From Ampullimonas aquatilis (GTDB lineage Bacteria; Pseudomonadota; Gammaproteobacteria; Burkholderiales; Burkholderiaceae_D): 64,000 nt of DNA. Shown here piece by piece: positions 26,142 to 34,379 of this stretch. The notes under the pieces are model-generated. The model made no database searches, was not told where the DNA came from, and saw only the letters and a list, made by a program, of their open reading frames with translations. How positions within the stretch are numbered: the stretch's first letter is position 1; every line of letters begins with the position of its first letter. The DNA is taken from positions 62,001-126,000 of the forward strand of contig NZ_CP183834.1 in the NCBI RefSeq assembly GCF_049675895.1. The letters run 5' to 3'. A program made the translations under genes and the position numbers.

Positions 26142-26792
26142 ATGACACTAACTACCGCCAGTTCGGCCTTGGTTGTGGATGACCATCCTCTCGTTGCCCG
26201 TGGCATTGCTGACTATCTGCGCACACATTGTGGCTTTTGCCGAGTTGAAGCGATTTGCCGGCTTGCCGATTTATGGACCAACATTGGACAATTTGGCGCA
26301 CCGACGTTGGCCTTGGTTGATTTTTGGCTGTCGGATGGCACAGCGCTGCCCGTATTGGCGAAATTACGAGAGGCATATCCAGCCACGCGTATATTGGTCA
26401 TGAGCGGCGATGATGACCCAGCTGTGCGTGACAAAGTACGGCGGTTGCCGGTAGACGGTTTTTTATTGAAACATGCCGAACCTGGGGTGTTTGCCCAGGC
26501 GATAGCAGGTGTGTTACGCGGTGAGCCATGGTTTGATGAGATGAGCCCGGTAGATCAGGTTGGTGGAGTGCGCTATCTACCCATCAGTGCCGCTGAACTC
26601 GGGTTGACGCCACGTCAGGGTGAGGTACTTGCCTTGATGCTCAAAGGATTGCCCAATAAACGGGTGGCGCAGATGCTTTCCTTGACTGAGCAAACTGTCA
26701 AAGACCATATCAGTGGCATTCTGGAAAGACTGGGCGCGCGGAATCGCATCGAGTTGATTACACGGTTGCAAGGAAGGCAGATTGATGTCTGA
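26142..26792 (+). CDS. LuxR-type response regulator
   Basis: A 216-residue NarL/FixJ-family regulator. The receiver domain has D13-D14, phosphoacceptor D60 (LALVDFWLSDG) and K of FLLKHA. The C-terminal LuxR helix-turn-helix (about 154-205) contains LTPRQGEVLALMLKGLPNKRVA and TVKDHISGILERLGARNR. It overlaps the following histidine kinase gene by 8 bases, so the two probably form a translationally coupled pair. Target genes unknown. Confidence 0.92.
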   Translation: MTLTTASSALVVDDHPLVARGIADYLRTHCGFCRVEAICRLADLWTNIGQFGAPTLALVDFWLSDGTALPVLAKLREAYPATRILVMSGDDDPAVRDKVRRLPVDGFLLKHAEPGVFAQAIAGVLRGEPWFDEMSPVDQVGGVRYLPISAAELGLTPRQGEVLALMLKGLPNKRVAQMLSLTEQTVKDHISGILERLGARNRIELITRLQGRQIDV

Positions 26793-28593
26793 GCATGATC
26801 AGCAAAGTCAGGCTGGTAATAACAAGGTATTAGGCTACGCCGACATTAGCCCGAAGGGACGGATAGAGCTAATTGATGTGGCCTTTTCCCGTATCAATTA
26901 TGGTTTTGGGGCGATGGTCATCGTTGGTCTGCCCTTTACAGCTTGGTATATCCACCTCAACCAGAATCCGCTAGGGCTCTTATTATGGACAACGTGGTTT
27001 TTAATCGGCCTGTTCATTGTTCGCGGATTGTATCGACGTTACCAGTGCGAGCGTAGCGAAGCGCATCCTGAAAAGACCTGGCAGCGCTGGTTGCCAAGGG
27101 TTCAGGGTATTGCGCTGGTCTATGGTACGAGTATGGCGGTTCCGCCACTTCTGACCGCGAGCCATGCAACTTTCGAATTTCAGTTGATCTACCTGGCGTC
27201 TGTGGCGGCCATTGTTGCAGGTAACTCCGTACATTCGTCGCCGGTATTGTCGGTTTTCCGTTGCTTTCTCCTGACAGGTTGGGGTGGAGTGACAATCCTG
27301 GTACCGCTCAGTTTTCCAGCTCATTGGCACTATATTTTGCCGCTGACGCTGCTGCATACCTTGACCATGCTCCGACATTCGGCAATTTCGCATCGATTTT
27401 TTCTGAAAAACATTGTGCTTCAGGAGCAGGCCGAAAAAGCGCTATATGACAAAAATCTATTTCTCACCACCGCCAGCCACGATTTACGCCAGCCGGTGCA
27501 TGCCATGGGTTTTCTGGTCGAATCGATTGCGCGGAGCAATCACGATCCGGCGCTTGATGGTGCGCTGAGCGATTTGCGTCATAGTGTGCGTTCGGCCACG
27601 CAAATGTTTAATGCTTTGCTCGACTTATCCAGAATCGAAAGCGGTCGTGTACAGATCAAGACCGAAGCAGTTCATTTGGCCGAGGTAGTAAGTAATGTAG
27701 CGACAATCTTTCGCGAGGAGGCCCGCAGCCGGGGACTGACCTTACGTATTCACCTACCCCGCGGGGAAGCGATAGTACAGGCCGATGCGACAATCCTGCG
27801 GCAAATGCTTGGCAATCTTTTGCACAATGCCTTGCGCTATACCCATAAGGGTGGTGTTTTGCTGGCCGTGCGTCAACAGGACACTACTTGGCGTTGCGAA
27901 GTTTGGGACACTGGTATTGGAATAGCGACAAGTGATGGCGACAATATTTTTTCGCCGTTTTTTCGCCATCAGCATGCATGGGATATGGATGGTGCCGGTC
28001 ATGGCCTAGGCTTGGCCGTGGTTGCTCGTTGCTGCACTTTGATGGGGGCCGAATATGGATTTCGTTCTCGCGAAGGCCGGGGTTCATGTTTCTGGATCCG
28101 TCTGGCGACTACTGAATCAACTACCCAACCTGCAAAGGCAGGTGTGTCCTTGCCCTTGCAGATCCTGCCCCAGCCATTGCCACGTTGGTCGGGGCGTTGT
28201 CTGGTAATCGATGATGATCCAATGGTACGGAGTGCTTGGGAGACGCTGATGCAATCCTGGGGTTTGCAGGTGGCCTGTGCCGACTCCGGTGAGCAAGCGA
28301 TTCGACTGCTGGATACCGGTTATAGGCCAAATGCTGTGTTCTGCGACCAGCGGTTGCGTTCAGGCGAAAATGGTTTTGAATTACTCCGTGTCCTGCTGGA
28401 GCGTTTACCAAATGCCAGTGGTGCGATGATCAGTGGTGAGTTGGACTCAACCGAATTGGTTGCAGCAGAGGAGCTTGGATATCTCGTTTTACGCAAACCT
28501 GTGGAACCAAGTGAGTTGCAGGCTGTATTGGGACAATGGCTGTCATCAGAGCCTGTTTTACCTATACACCGGGATAGTAAGGTCAATAATTGA
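26785..28593 (+). CDS. Membrane hybrid histidine kinase with C-terminal receiver
   Basis: A 602-residue kinase. About five to six transmembrane helices (residues about 40-200) have no large sensor loop, suggesting a membrane or intramembrane stimulus. The H-box is TASHDLRQPVHAMGFL (His 232), followed by ATPase N (MLGNLLHNALRYTHKGG), G1 (WDTGIGI) and G2 (GAGHGLGLAVV) boxes. The receiver domain (about 470-590) carries phosphoacceptor D521 in VFCDQRL. ATG at 26785 has AAGGAAGG upstream. It likely phosphorylates the preceding LuxR-type regulator. Confidence 0.92.
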   Translation: MSEHDQQSQAGNNKVLGYADISPKGRIELIDVAFSRINYGFGAMVIVGLPFTAWYIHLNQNPLGLLLWTTWFLIGLFIVRGLYRRYQCERSEAHPEKTWQRWLPRVQGIALVYGTSMAVPPLLTASHATFEFQLIYLASVAAIVAGNSVHSSPVLSVFRCFLLTGWGGVTILVPLSFPAHWHYILPLTLLHTLTMLRHSAISHRFFLKNIVLQEQAEKALYDKNLFLTTASHDLRQPVHAMGFLVESIARSNHDPALDGALSDLRHSVRSATQMFNALLDLSRIESGRVQIKTEAVHLAEVVSNVATIFREEARSRGLTLRIHLPRGEAIVQADATILRQMLGNLLHNALRYTHKGGVLLAVRQQDTTWRCEVWDTGIGIATSDGDNIFSPFFRHQHAWDMDGAGHGLGLAVVARCCTLMGAEYGFRSREGRGSCFWIRLATTESTTQPAKAGVSLPLQILPQPLPRWSGRCLVIDDDPMVRSAWETLMQSWGLQVACADSGEQAIRLLDTGYRPNAVFCDQRLRSGENGFELLRVLLERLPNASGAMISGELDSTELVAAEELGYLVLRKPVEPSELQAVLGQWLSSEPVLPIHRDSKVNN

Positions 28594-28645
28594 CTGGATA
28601 AGTGCGTTTTTATTGGGGCTAATTTTATACTTATTAGGGGTATAT
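28594..28645 (+). repeat. Dispersed gene-3'-end repeat, copy 3 (partial)
   Basis: The core ggataagtgcgtttttattg and right part ttatacttattaggggtata match other copies; the left box is missing because the kinase coding region ends here. The right end abuts the stop codon of the YhiN-type gene, as in copies 1 and 7. Confidence 0.6.
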
Positions 28646-29871
28646 TAGTTGCCTAACGTTGCTGCAGCCAATCCTTGCGCTGCCGCGTAGGCTGATGCCC
28701 AGGCCCACTGAAAATTGTAGCCACCCAGCCAGCCGGTCACATCCACCACTTCGCCGATGAAATACAGGCCGGGGATGGACTTGGCCATCATCGTGGTGGA
28801 CGACAGCTCACGGGTGTCCACGCCGCCCAGGGTGACTTCGGCTTTTTTATAACCTTCGGTACCGCTGGGTAGCAAAAGCCAGTCCTGCAGGCTCTGAGCC
28901 AGTTCGCGCAGGGTTTTGTCGGGCATGTCGGCCAGCTTTTTATGTTCATCCAGGCCCAGTCGAGTCAGCCATGCTTCGGCCAGACGGCGCGGTAAATAAT
29001 GCGCCAGCACATTGCCCAGTGACTGCTTGCTCTGACTTTTATCGGCCAGTAACACTTCAGTCAGATTGATGTCTGGCGTCAGATTTAATGTCAGCACCTG
29101 ACCATGCTGCCAATAGCTGGAGATTTGCAAAATTGCCGGGCCCGACAAGCCACGATGGGTGAGCAGCAAATCCTCATGAAATGTCACCGGCTTTTTGCCA
29201 TACAGTGGCGCTGGCTGGGCGCGCACCGCGGCCTTGAGTGAAGCCCCGGCCAGCGGCACAAAGGGTTGCCATAAGGCGGCATCAAAGGTCAGCGGTACCA
29301 AGGCTGGTCGGGTTTCAATCGTCTTCAAGCCAAACTGGCGGGCCAGCCGATAACCCCAATCAGTCGCACCAATCTTGGGAATCGCCAAGCCACCTGTGGC
29401 CACGACCAGCGCACGACTGCTGAATTCACCTGCGGCGGTGCCAACAATAAAGCTTTCGCCCTGGCGTTGCACGGCGTTGACGGCACAAGGTCGCAACCAC
29501 TGCACATTGCCCAGCGCGCATTCGGCGACCAGCATGTCGATGATGGCTTCGCTGGAGGTATCGCAAAACAGTTGCCCCAGATGTTTTTCATGAAAGCCAA
29601 TCCGATACCGTTTGACCAGGCTGATGAAGTCGGCAGGTGTGTAGCGTGCCAGTGCCGAACGACAAAAGTGTGGATTGGCCGACAGATAATTGGCTGGTTG
29701 CGCGTTGATATTGGTAAAGTTGCAGCGCCCACCGCCTGAAATTCTGACCTTTTCGGCCAGTTGTTCGGCATGGTCTATCAATAAAACCTTGAGCCCGAGT
29801 TGGCCGGTCACGCCAGCACAAAACAGCCCGGCAGCACCAGCCCCGACGATGATGACGTCAAATTGGCTCAT
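28645..29871 (-). CDS. HI0933/YhiN-family FAD-dependent oxidoreductase
   Basis: A 408-residue flavoprotein. The N-terminal dinucleotide motif VIIVGAGAAGLFCAG, the internal ISGGGRCNFTN and the C-terminal GEVVDVTGWLGGYNFQWAWASA are signatures of this family. Function is not established. ATG at 29871 gives the usual N-terminus; an upstream TTG would add 8 residues. It converges with the hybrid kinase gene. Confidence 0.9.
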   Translation of the reverse strand: MSQFDVIIVGAGAAGLFCAGVTGQLGLKVLLIDHAEQLAEKVRISGGGRCNFTNINAQPANYLSANPHFCRSALARYTPADFISLVKRYRIGFHEKHLGQLFCDTSSEAIIDMLVAECALGNVQWLRPCAVNAVQRQGESFIVGTAAGEFSSRALVVATGGLAIPKIGATDWGYRLARQFGLKTIETRPALVPLTFDAALWQPFVPLAGASLKAAVRAQPAPLYGKKPVTFHEDLLLTHRGLSGPAILQISSYWQHGQVLTLNLTPDINLTEVLLADKSQSKQSLGNVLAHYLPRRLAEAWLTRLGLDEHKKLADMPDKTLRELAQSLQDWLLLPSGTEGYKKAEVTLGGVDTRELSSTTMMAKSIPGLYFIGEVVDVTGWLGGYNFQWAWASAYAAAQGLAAATLGN

Positions 29872-29920
29872 GCAAAAGCGTGGGAGAAGTCGCAAGTAAA
29901 GGTAGCAACTAAAAATAAAA

Positions 29921-29947
29921 ACTGCCAGCCTGTTGAGGGCTGGCAGT
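29921..29947 (-). terminator. Rho-independent terminator of the DsbC-like gene
   Basis: A 10-bp perfect stem actgccagcc/ggctggcagt with a 7-base loop. On the minus strand it is followed by TTTTATTTTT. It lies 40 bases after the stop. Confidence 0.88.
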
Positions 29948-29987
29948 GGGTTGGCAGCATAAGCGACGCTGGTGGTGACGTGGCCAA

Positions 29988-30761
29988 TTATTTTTTGACG
30001 GTACTGGTGGTACCCGCTGGCATAGGAGCAGGGCCAGCCTGTGCCATCATTTCTTCAATCTTTTCAATGGGAATCACGCCAGGCACGCGTTTGCCATCAG
30101 CAAAAAACAGGGTGGGTGTGCCGCTGATTTTTTGACGTTGACCAAAGTCGACAATCTGGTCGATCGGTGTATCGCAATTGGCGCCGGTCGGGGTTTTCTT
30201 TTCCAGCATCCAGTCGTACCAGGCCTTGGTGCGATCAGTTGAACACCAGATGGCTTTGGATTTGTCAGCTGAATCAGGGCTCAAAATAGGATAGAGAAAC
30301 ATGTAGATGGTCACATCATTCAATTTGGAGAGTGACTCTTCGAGCTTTTTGCAATAGCCGCAATTGGGGTCTTCAAAAACAGCTACGGTGCGCTTGCCAT
30401 TGCCGCGGGTAATTTTGAAGGCCAAGTCCAAAGGCAGTTCATCAAAGCGCACTTTGGTGATGTCTTCAATGCGTTGGGCGGTGAGGTTGTTGCGGCTGTT
30501 GACTTCGATGATCTCACCTAGGATCAGGTATTTGGCTTCTTTGTCAGTGTAGATGATGTTGTTGCCGCTACGAACTTCATACAGGCCGCCATAAGGTGTG
30601 GCTACAACGCTGTCGATTTTACTGCGGGCACCCAGTTTGGCATTGAGCTTTTTGACGATGGCGTCTTCAGTTGGGCCAGCCAGGGCCGAAGTGGCAAGTG
30701 CCATGCAGATGCTGGCAGTGGTCAACAGACCGAGTGCCGCACGGCGGCTAAATGATGTCAT
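29988..30761 (-). CDS. DsbC-type thiol:disulfide interchange protein
   Basis: A 257-residue periplasmic disulfide isomerase: N-terminal dimerisation part (about 30-85), linker, and thioredoxin domain with the CGYC active site (DPNCGYCKKLEE) and cis-proline motif GTPTLFF. It reshuffles wrong disulfides. ATG at 30761 has GGAG 8 bases upstream. The signal peptide begins SFSRRAALGLL, close to the twin-arginine pattern, unusual for DsbC, which normally uses Sec. It ends at a strong terminator; the UbiH-type gene lies 15 bases upstream. Confidence 0.92.
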   Translation of the reverse strand: MTSFSRRAALGLLTTASICMALATSALAGPTEDAIVKKLNAKLGARSKIDSVVATPYGGLYEVRSGNNIIYTDKEAKYLILGEIIEVNSRNNLTAQRIEDITKVRFDELPLDLAFKITRGNGKRTVAVFEDPNCGYCKKLEESLSKLNDVTIYMFLYPILSPDSADKSKAIWCSTDRTKAWYDWMLEKKTPTGANCDTPIDQIVDFGQRQKISGTPTLFFADGKRVPGVIPIEKIEEMMAQAGPAPMPAGTTSTVKK

Positions 30762-30776
30762 GTAAAACTCCAAAAA

Positions 30777-31976
30777 TCAGCCCATTGCGTGGGCAATCAA
30801 CATGCGCTTGAGCGGCCCTAAGGGGTCCAGCAAACTCATGCCGGTATTGCGTAACCAACCCGCTAAGGGGTGCGGATTGGTAAACAGGTGATGCAAACCA
30901 TCGGTAGTGAGTTGCATCAGTTTAATCGGTTCGGCACGGCGGCGCGTATAACGGGCCAATACCCGTGCATCACCACAATCGCGCCAGTTTTCTTTTTCAG
31001 CCAGCACCGCCAGGAGATCACGCACATCTTGCAAACCCAGATTCAAACCTTGACCAGCCAGTGGGTGTACCACATGGGCGGCATCGCCGACCAAGGCAAC
31101 CCGCTGGCTGGTCAACTGCTCAACTTTGAGCAGTTGCAAGGGGTAGCCGCCAATTGCCTGGGCATCGTTCAATTCACCCAAGGTATGTTGGCTCAATAAG
31201 CTTACCCGTTGGGCTAATTCGGCCGAGGAAAGTTCCAGCAGTTCTCTGGCCAGGGCTTCAGGTGCTGACCAGACCATCGAGACGCGCACAGGATCGGCCA
31301 GTGGCAGCAGCGCCAAGACACCGTGCGACGTAAACCATTGATGGGCAATTTGTTGGTGTGGTTGGCTGGTTTGCAGATGCGCCACTACCGCCGTCACGCC
31401 ATACGGTTTGCTGGTACTGCTGATGTTGGCAGCATCGCGCAGCCAGGAGCGGGCACCGTCGGCACCCACGACCAGTTGTGCGGTGATGGCGCTGAGCAGG
31501 GTGCCATGATCATTGCCCAGGATGAGCGTGGCGTGACCGGAATCGGTACTCAAGCCGGTGGCTTTGGATTCAAACCGGCTCAGATTCTTCATAAAAGGTA
31601 GGGCGGCATCCAGTGCGGCTTCAATGGCGCGCTGCTCCATGATGCTGGCAAGTCGTTCGACGTGCGCCTGATACGCCGTAAAGTCGAGATGCGCACCACG
31701 ATCGCCCGCAATTTTCATTTGATGCACAGGACCAATGCGCTCAGACGGAATCGCCTGCCAGACCGATAGCTGATCGAGCAAGGCCTGCGATCCAGGTGAA
31801 ATGGCATAGACGCGCTGATCCCAGCCCTGCTGCAAGTCTTCGCGAGGGATCGGTTTGGCACCAACCAGCGCTACCTTCAGGCCAGCTTGAGCCGCACCCA
31901 AAGCCATCGCCTTGGCAGCCACGCCACCGCCCACTACAGCCAACGCATATTCGGCGGTACTGCTTGAAGAAATCAT
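30777..31976 (-). CDS. UbiH/UbiF/VisC-family FAD monooxygenase
   Basis: A 399-residue hydroxylase likely acting in ubiquinone ring hydroxylation. The N-terminal FAD motif reads VVGGGVAAKAMALGA, with Ala-Ala in place of the common Pro-Val, then a middle DGARSWLRD and the second FAD motif GDAAHVVHPLAGQGLNLGLQD. Which ring position it acts on cannot be told from sequence. It is followed by the DsbC-like gene. Confidence 0.88.
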   Translation of the reverse strand: MISSSSTAEYALAVVGGGVAAKAMALGAAQAGLKVALVGAKPIPREDLQQGWDQRVYAISPGSQALLDQLSVWQAIPSERIGPVHQMKIAGDRGAHLDFTAYQAHVERLASIMEQRAIEAALDAALPFMKNLSRFESKATGLSTDSGHATLILGNDHGTLLSAITAQLVVGADGARSWLRDAANISSTSKPYGVTAVVAHLQTSQPHQQIAHQWFTSHGVLALLPLADPVRVSMVWSAPEALARELLELSSAELAQRVSLLSQHTLGELNDAQAIGGYPLQLLKVEQLTSQRVALVGDAAHVVHPLAGQGLNLGLQDVRDLLAVLAEKENWRDCGDARVLARYTRRRAEPIKLMQLTTDGLHHLFTNPHPLAGWLRNTGMSLLDPLGPLKRMLIAHAMG

Positions 31977-32195
31977 GGTCTACGTATTTAAATCCTAAAA
32001 GCAGCATGATAAAGCTTTATCAAGGGGCTGGGCATGATCAGCGCAGCAATACGACACCGTCTGCAGGGACAATCTGATACGGATCAAGTCTTGCTGTCAA
32101 CGAACAGTTGTCTTGAACTTGGGGCTGGCACTGTGACGACCATCGCCATCGTGGTTCTATACAATCAAGGCATTATTTTTATTGGACATTGCATC

Positions 32196-33035
32196 ATGCC
32201 CGCCATCATTACGGATCTGATTGTTTATCCCATTAAATCGTGCGCTGGGATTTCGCAAAAAAAAGTGTTATTGACTGAAACCGGTTTTGAGCATGACCGG
32301 CAATGGTGCGTAGTCGATGAAGCAACGGGCGATTTTTTAACCCAACGCAGCCTGCCACGCATGGCCTTGATCCAACCGCGCCTGGGTCTGGATGCCTTGC
32401 ATATCAAGGCGCCCGGCATGCTCGAACTCAATGTGCCCTATGGCAGTGAAGGTGAGCATTGCGAGGTCAGCATCTGGCACGACAAGGTCAAAGCCTATGA
32501 TCAGGGCGATCTGGCGGCGCAATGGTTTTCTGATTTTCTGGGGCATTATGTCCGGTTGGTGCGTTTTGATACCCAGCAACGCAGGCTCTCCAGCCCGCAA
32601 TGGACAGGCGAGCATGAAGCGCTCAATGCTTTTTCCGACGGTTATCCGATTTTGGTGGTGGGCGAAGCCTCATTGGCTGATTTAAACCAAAGGCTGCTGG
32701 CCAAAGGTCAGACCGCCTTGCCGATGAATCGTTTTCGCCCTAATCTCGTGGTCGATGGTCTGGACGCTTTTGAAGAAGACTTTATTGACATCTTTGCCAG
32801 TACCAATGGCGTGCTGTTGAAAGGTGTCAAACCCTGCCCACGTTGTCCGATTCCGACCATCAATCAGGAAACCGCCGAACAGGGCGTGGAGCCAACCGAC
32901 ACGCTGGCCACCTATCGCGCCAACGCTAAGGTGGGCGGTAGCGTGACATTTGGCAATAACCTGATCATTTTGGCGGGGGTTGGTCAGACGCTGGCACTGG
33001 GCGGCGCGCTGGACTGCGAAATTGCTTTTGAATAA
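32196..33035 (+). CDS. MOSC-domain protein (YcbX-like)
   Basis: A 279-residue protein with an N-terminal MOSC beta-barrel (IVYPIKSCAG) and a C-terminal MOSC domain. The segment GVKPCPRCPIPTINQE contains the cysteine expected to bind the molybdenum cofactor in YcbX/mARC reductases. This suggests reduction of N-hydroxylated compounds, with an electron partner not seen here. ATG at 32196 gives the standard N-terminus MPAIITDLIVYP; an in-frame upstream extension is not supported. Confidence 0.9.
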   Translation: MPAIITDLIVYPIKSCAGISQKKVLLTETGFEHDRQWCVVDEATGDFLTQRSLPRMALIQPRLGLDALHIKAPGMLELNVPYGSEGEHCEVSIWHDKVKAYDQGDLAAQWFSDFLGHYVRLVRFDTQQRRLSSPQWTGEHEALNAFSDGYPILVVGEASLADLNQRLLAKGQTALPMNRFRPNLVVDGLDAFEEDFIDIFASTNGVLLKGVKPCPRCPIPTINQETAEQGVEPTDTLATYRANAKVGGSVTFGNNLIILAGVGQTLALGGALDCEIAFE

Positions 33036-33127
33036 GTGTTGATGATGGGGTGAAAGCCCATAGAAAGAGGAATCCACAGAATCATGAAGGGCACTGTTAA
33101 AATTACCAATTTTTCTGAAAGCCCATC

Positions 33128-34222
33128 ATGAGTTTGCAATGTGGCATCGTTGGTTTGCCCAATGTTGGCAAGTCCACGCTCTTTAATGCCCTGACCAAGG
33201 CTGGCATCGCGGCCGAAAATTACCCTTTTTGTACCATCGAGCCCAATGTTGGGATTGTTGAAGTACCGGATCCGCGCTTAAAAGGTCTGGCTGATATCGT
33301 CAAGCCGGAACGTATTCTGCCCGCTGTGGTGGAGTTTGTGGATATTGCCGGTCTGGTGGCCGGTGCATCCAAAGGCGAGGGTCTGGGCAACCAGTTTCTC
33401 GCGCATATTCGCGAAACCGACGCCATCGTCAACGTGGTGCGCTGTTTTGAAGATCCCAATATCATTCACGTGGCTGGCAAGGTCGATCCGATTGCTGATA
33501 TTGAAGTGATTCAAACCGAACTGGCACTGGCCGATTTGGCTACGGTTGAAAAGGCTTACCAGCGCTATGTCAAGGCGGCCAAGTCGGGTAACGACAAGGA
33601 AGCCATCAAGCTGGTGGCCTTGCTGGATCGCGTCTTGGCGCATCTGAATGAAGCCAAACCAGTGCGCTCCATGAATCTGGATGCCGAACAACTCGGTCTG
33701 CTCAAACCACTGTGTCTGATTACGGCCAAGCCGGCGATGTTTGTAGGTAATGTGTCTGATTCAGGATTTAAAGATAACCCCTTGCTGGATAAATTGGCCG
33801 AATACGCCAAGACCCACAATGCGCCGATGGTGGCAATTTGTGCTGCGATTGAAGCAGAGATTGCTGATCTGGAAGATGCCGACAAGGAAGTGTTTTTGGC
33901 CGATATGGGGATGCAGGAGCCGGGTCTGGATCGTTTGATTCGGGCGGCTTTCAAACTGCTCGGTTTGCAGACTTACTTTACCGCAGGCGTTAAAGAGGTG
34001 CGTGCCTGGACTATTCCAATTGGCGCAACTGGCCCACAAGCCGCAGGGGTGATTCATACCGATTTTGAGCGTGGTTTCATTCGTGCTCAAACGATTGCTT
34101 ATGAAGATTTTATTGCCTACAAAGGTGAGCAGGGTGCCAAGGAAGCTGGCAAGATGCGTGCTGAAGGTAAGGAGTATGTGGTTAAAGATGGCGATGTTTT
34201 GAATTTCTTGTTTAATGTTTGA
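33128..34222 (+). CDS. ychF: Redox-regulated ribosome-associated ATPase YchF
   Basis: A 364-residue Obg-family P-loop protein. It shows G1 GLPNVGKSTLFNAL, G3 DIAGLVAGASKGEGLGN, and a nucleotide-base motif diverged from NKxD (TAKPAMFVGNV), consistent with the ATP preference known for YchF. A C-terminal TGS domain ends YVVKDGDVLNFLFNV. Length is normal. It binds ribosomes and is involved in oxidative-stress responses. Confidence 0.96.
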   Translation: MSLQCGIVGLPNVGKSTLFNALTKAGIAAENYPFCTIEPNVGIVEVPDPRLKGLADIVKPERILPAVVEFVDIAGLVAGASKGEGLGNQFLAHIRETDAIVNVVRCFEDPNIIHVAGKVDPIADIEVIQTELALADLATVEKAYQRYVKAAKSGNDKEAIKLVALLDRVLAHLNEAKPVRSMNLDAEQLGLLKPLCLITAKPAMFVGNVSDSGFKDNPLLDKLAEYAKTHNAPMVAICAAIEAEIADLEDADKEVFLADMGMQEPGLDRLIRAAFKLLGLQTYFTAGVKEVRAWTIPIGATGPQAAGVIHTDFERGFIRAQTIAYEDFIAYKGEQGAKEAGKMRAEGKEYVVKDGDVLNFLFNV

Positions 34223-34379
34223 TATTTAATTATTTGTTTTAAAGTTTGAAGTACAGCGTACAGCTAGGCGTCAGGCAAAAACGGCAAGGAGACTGCCGCC
34301 CAGTTTGCAAGATATGTTGAGGGGGCTCGGCACTGTATCGGGCTTCCCAATTTTTTAATAACCATAAGCGAGCCCTGTA

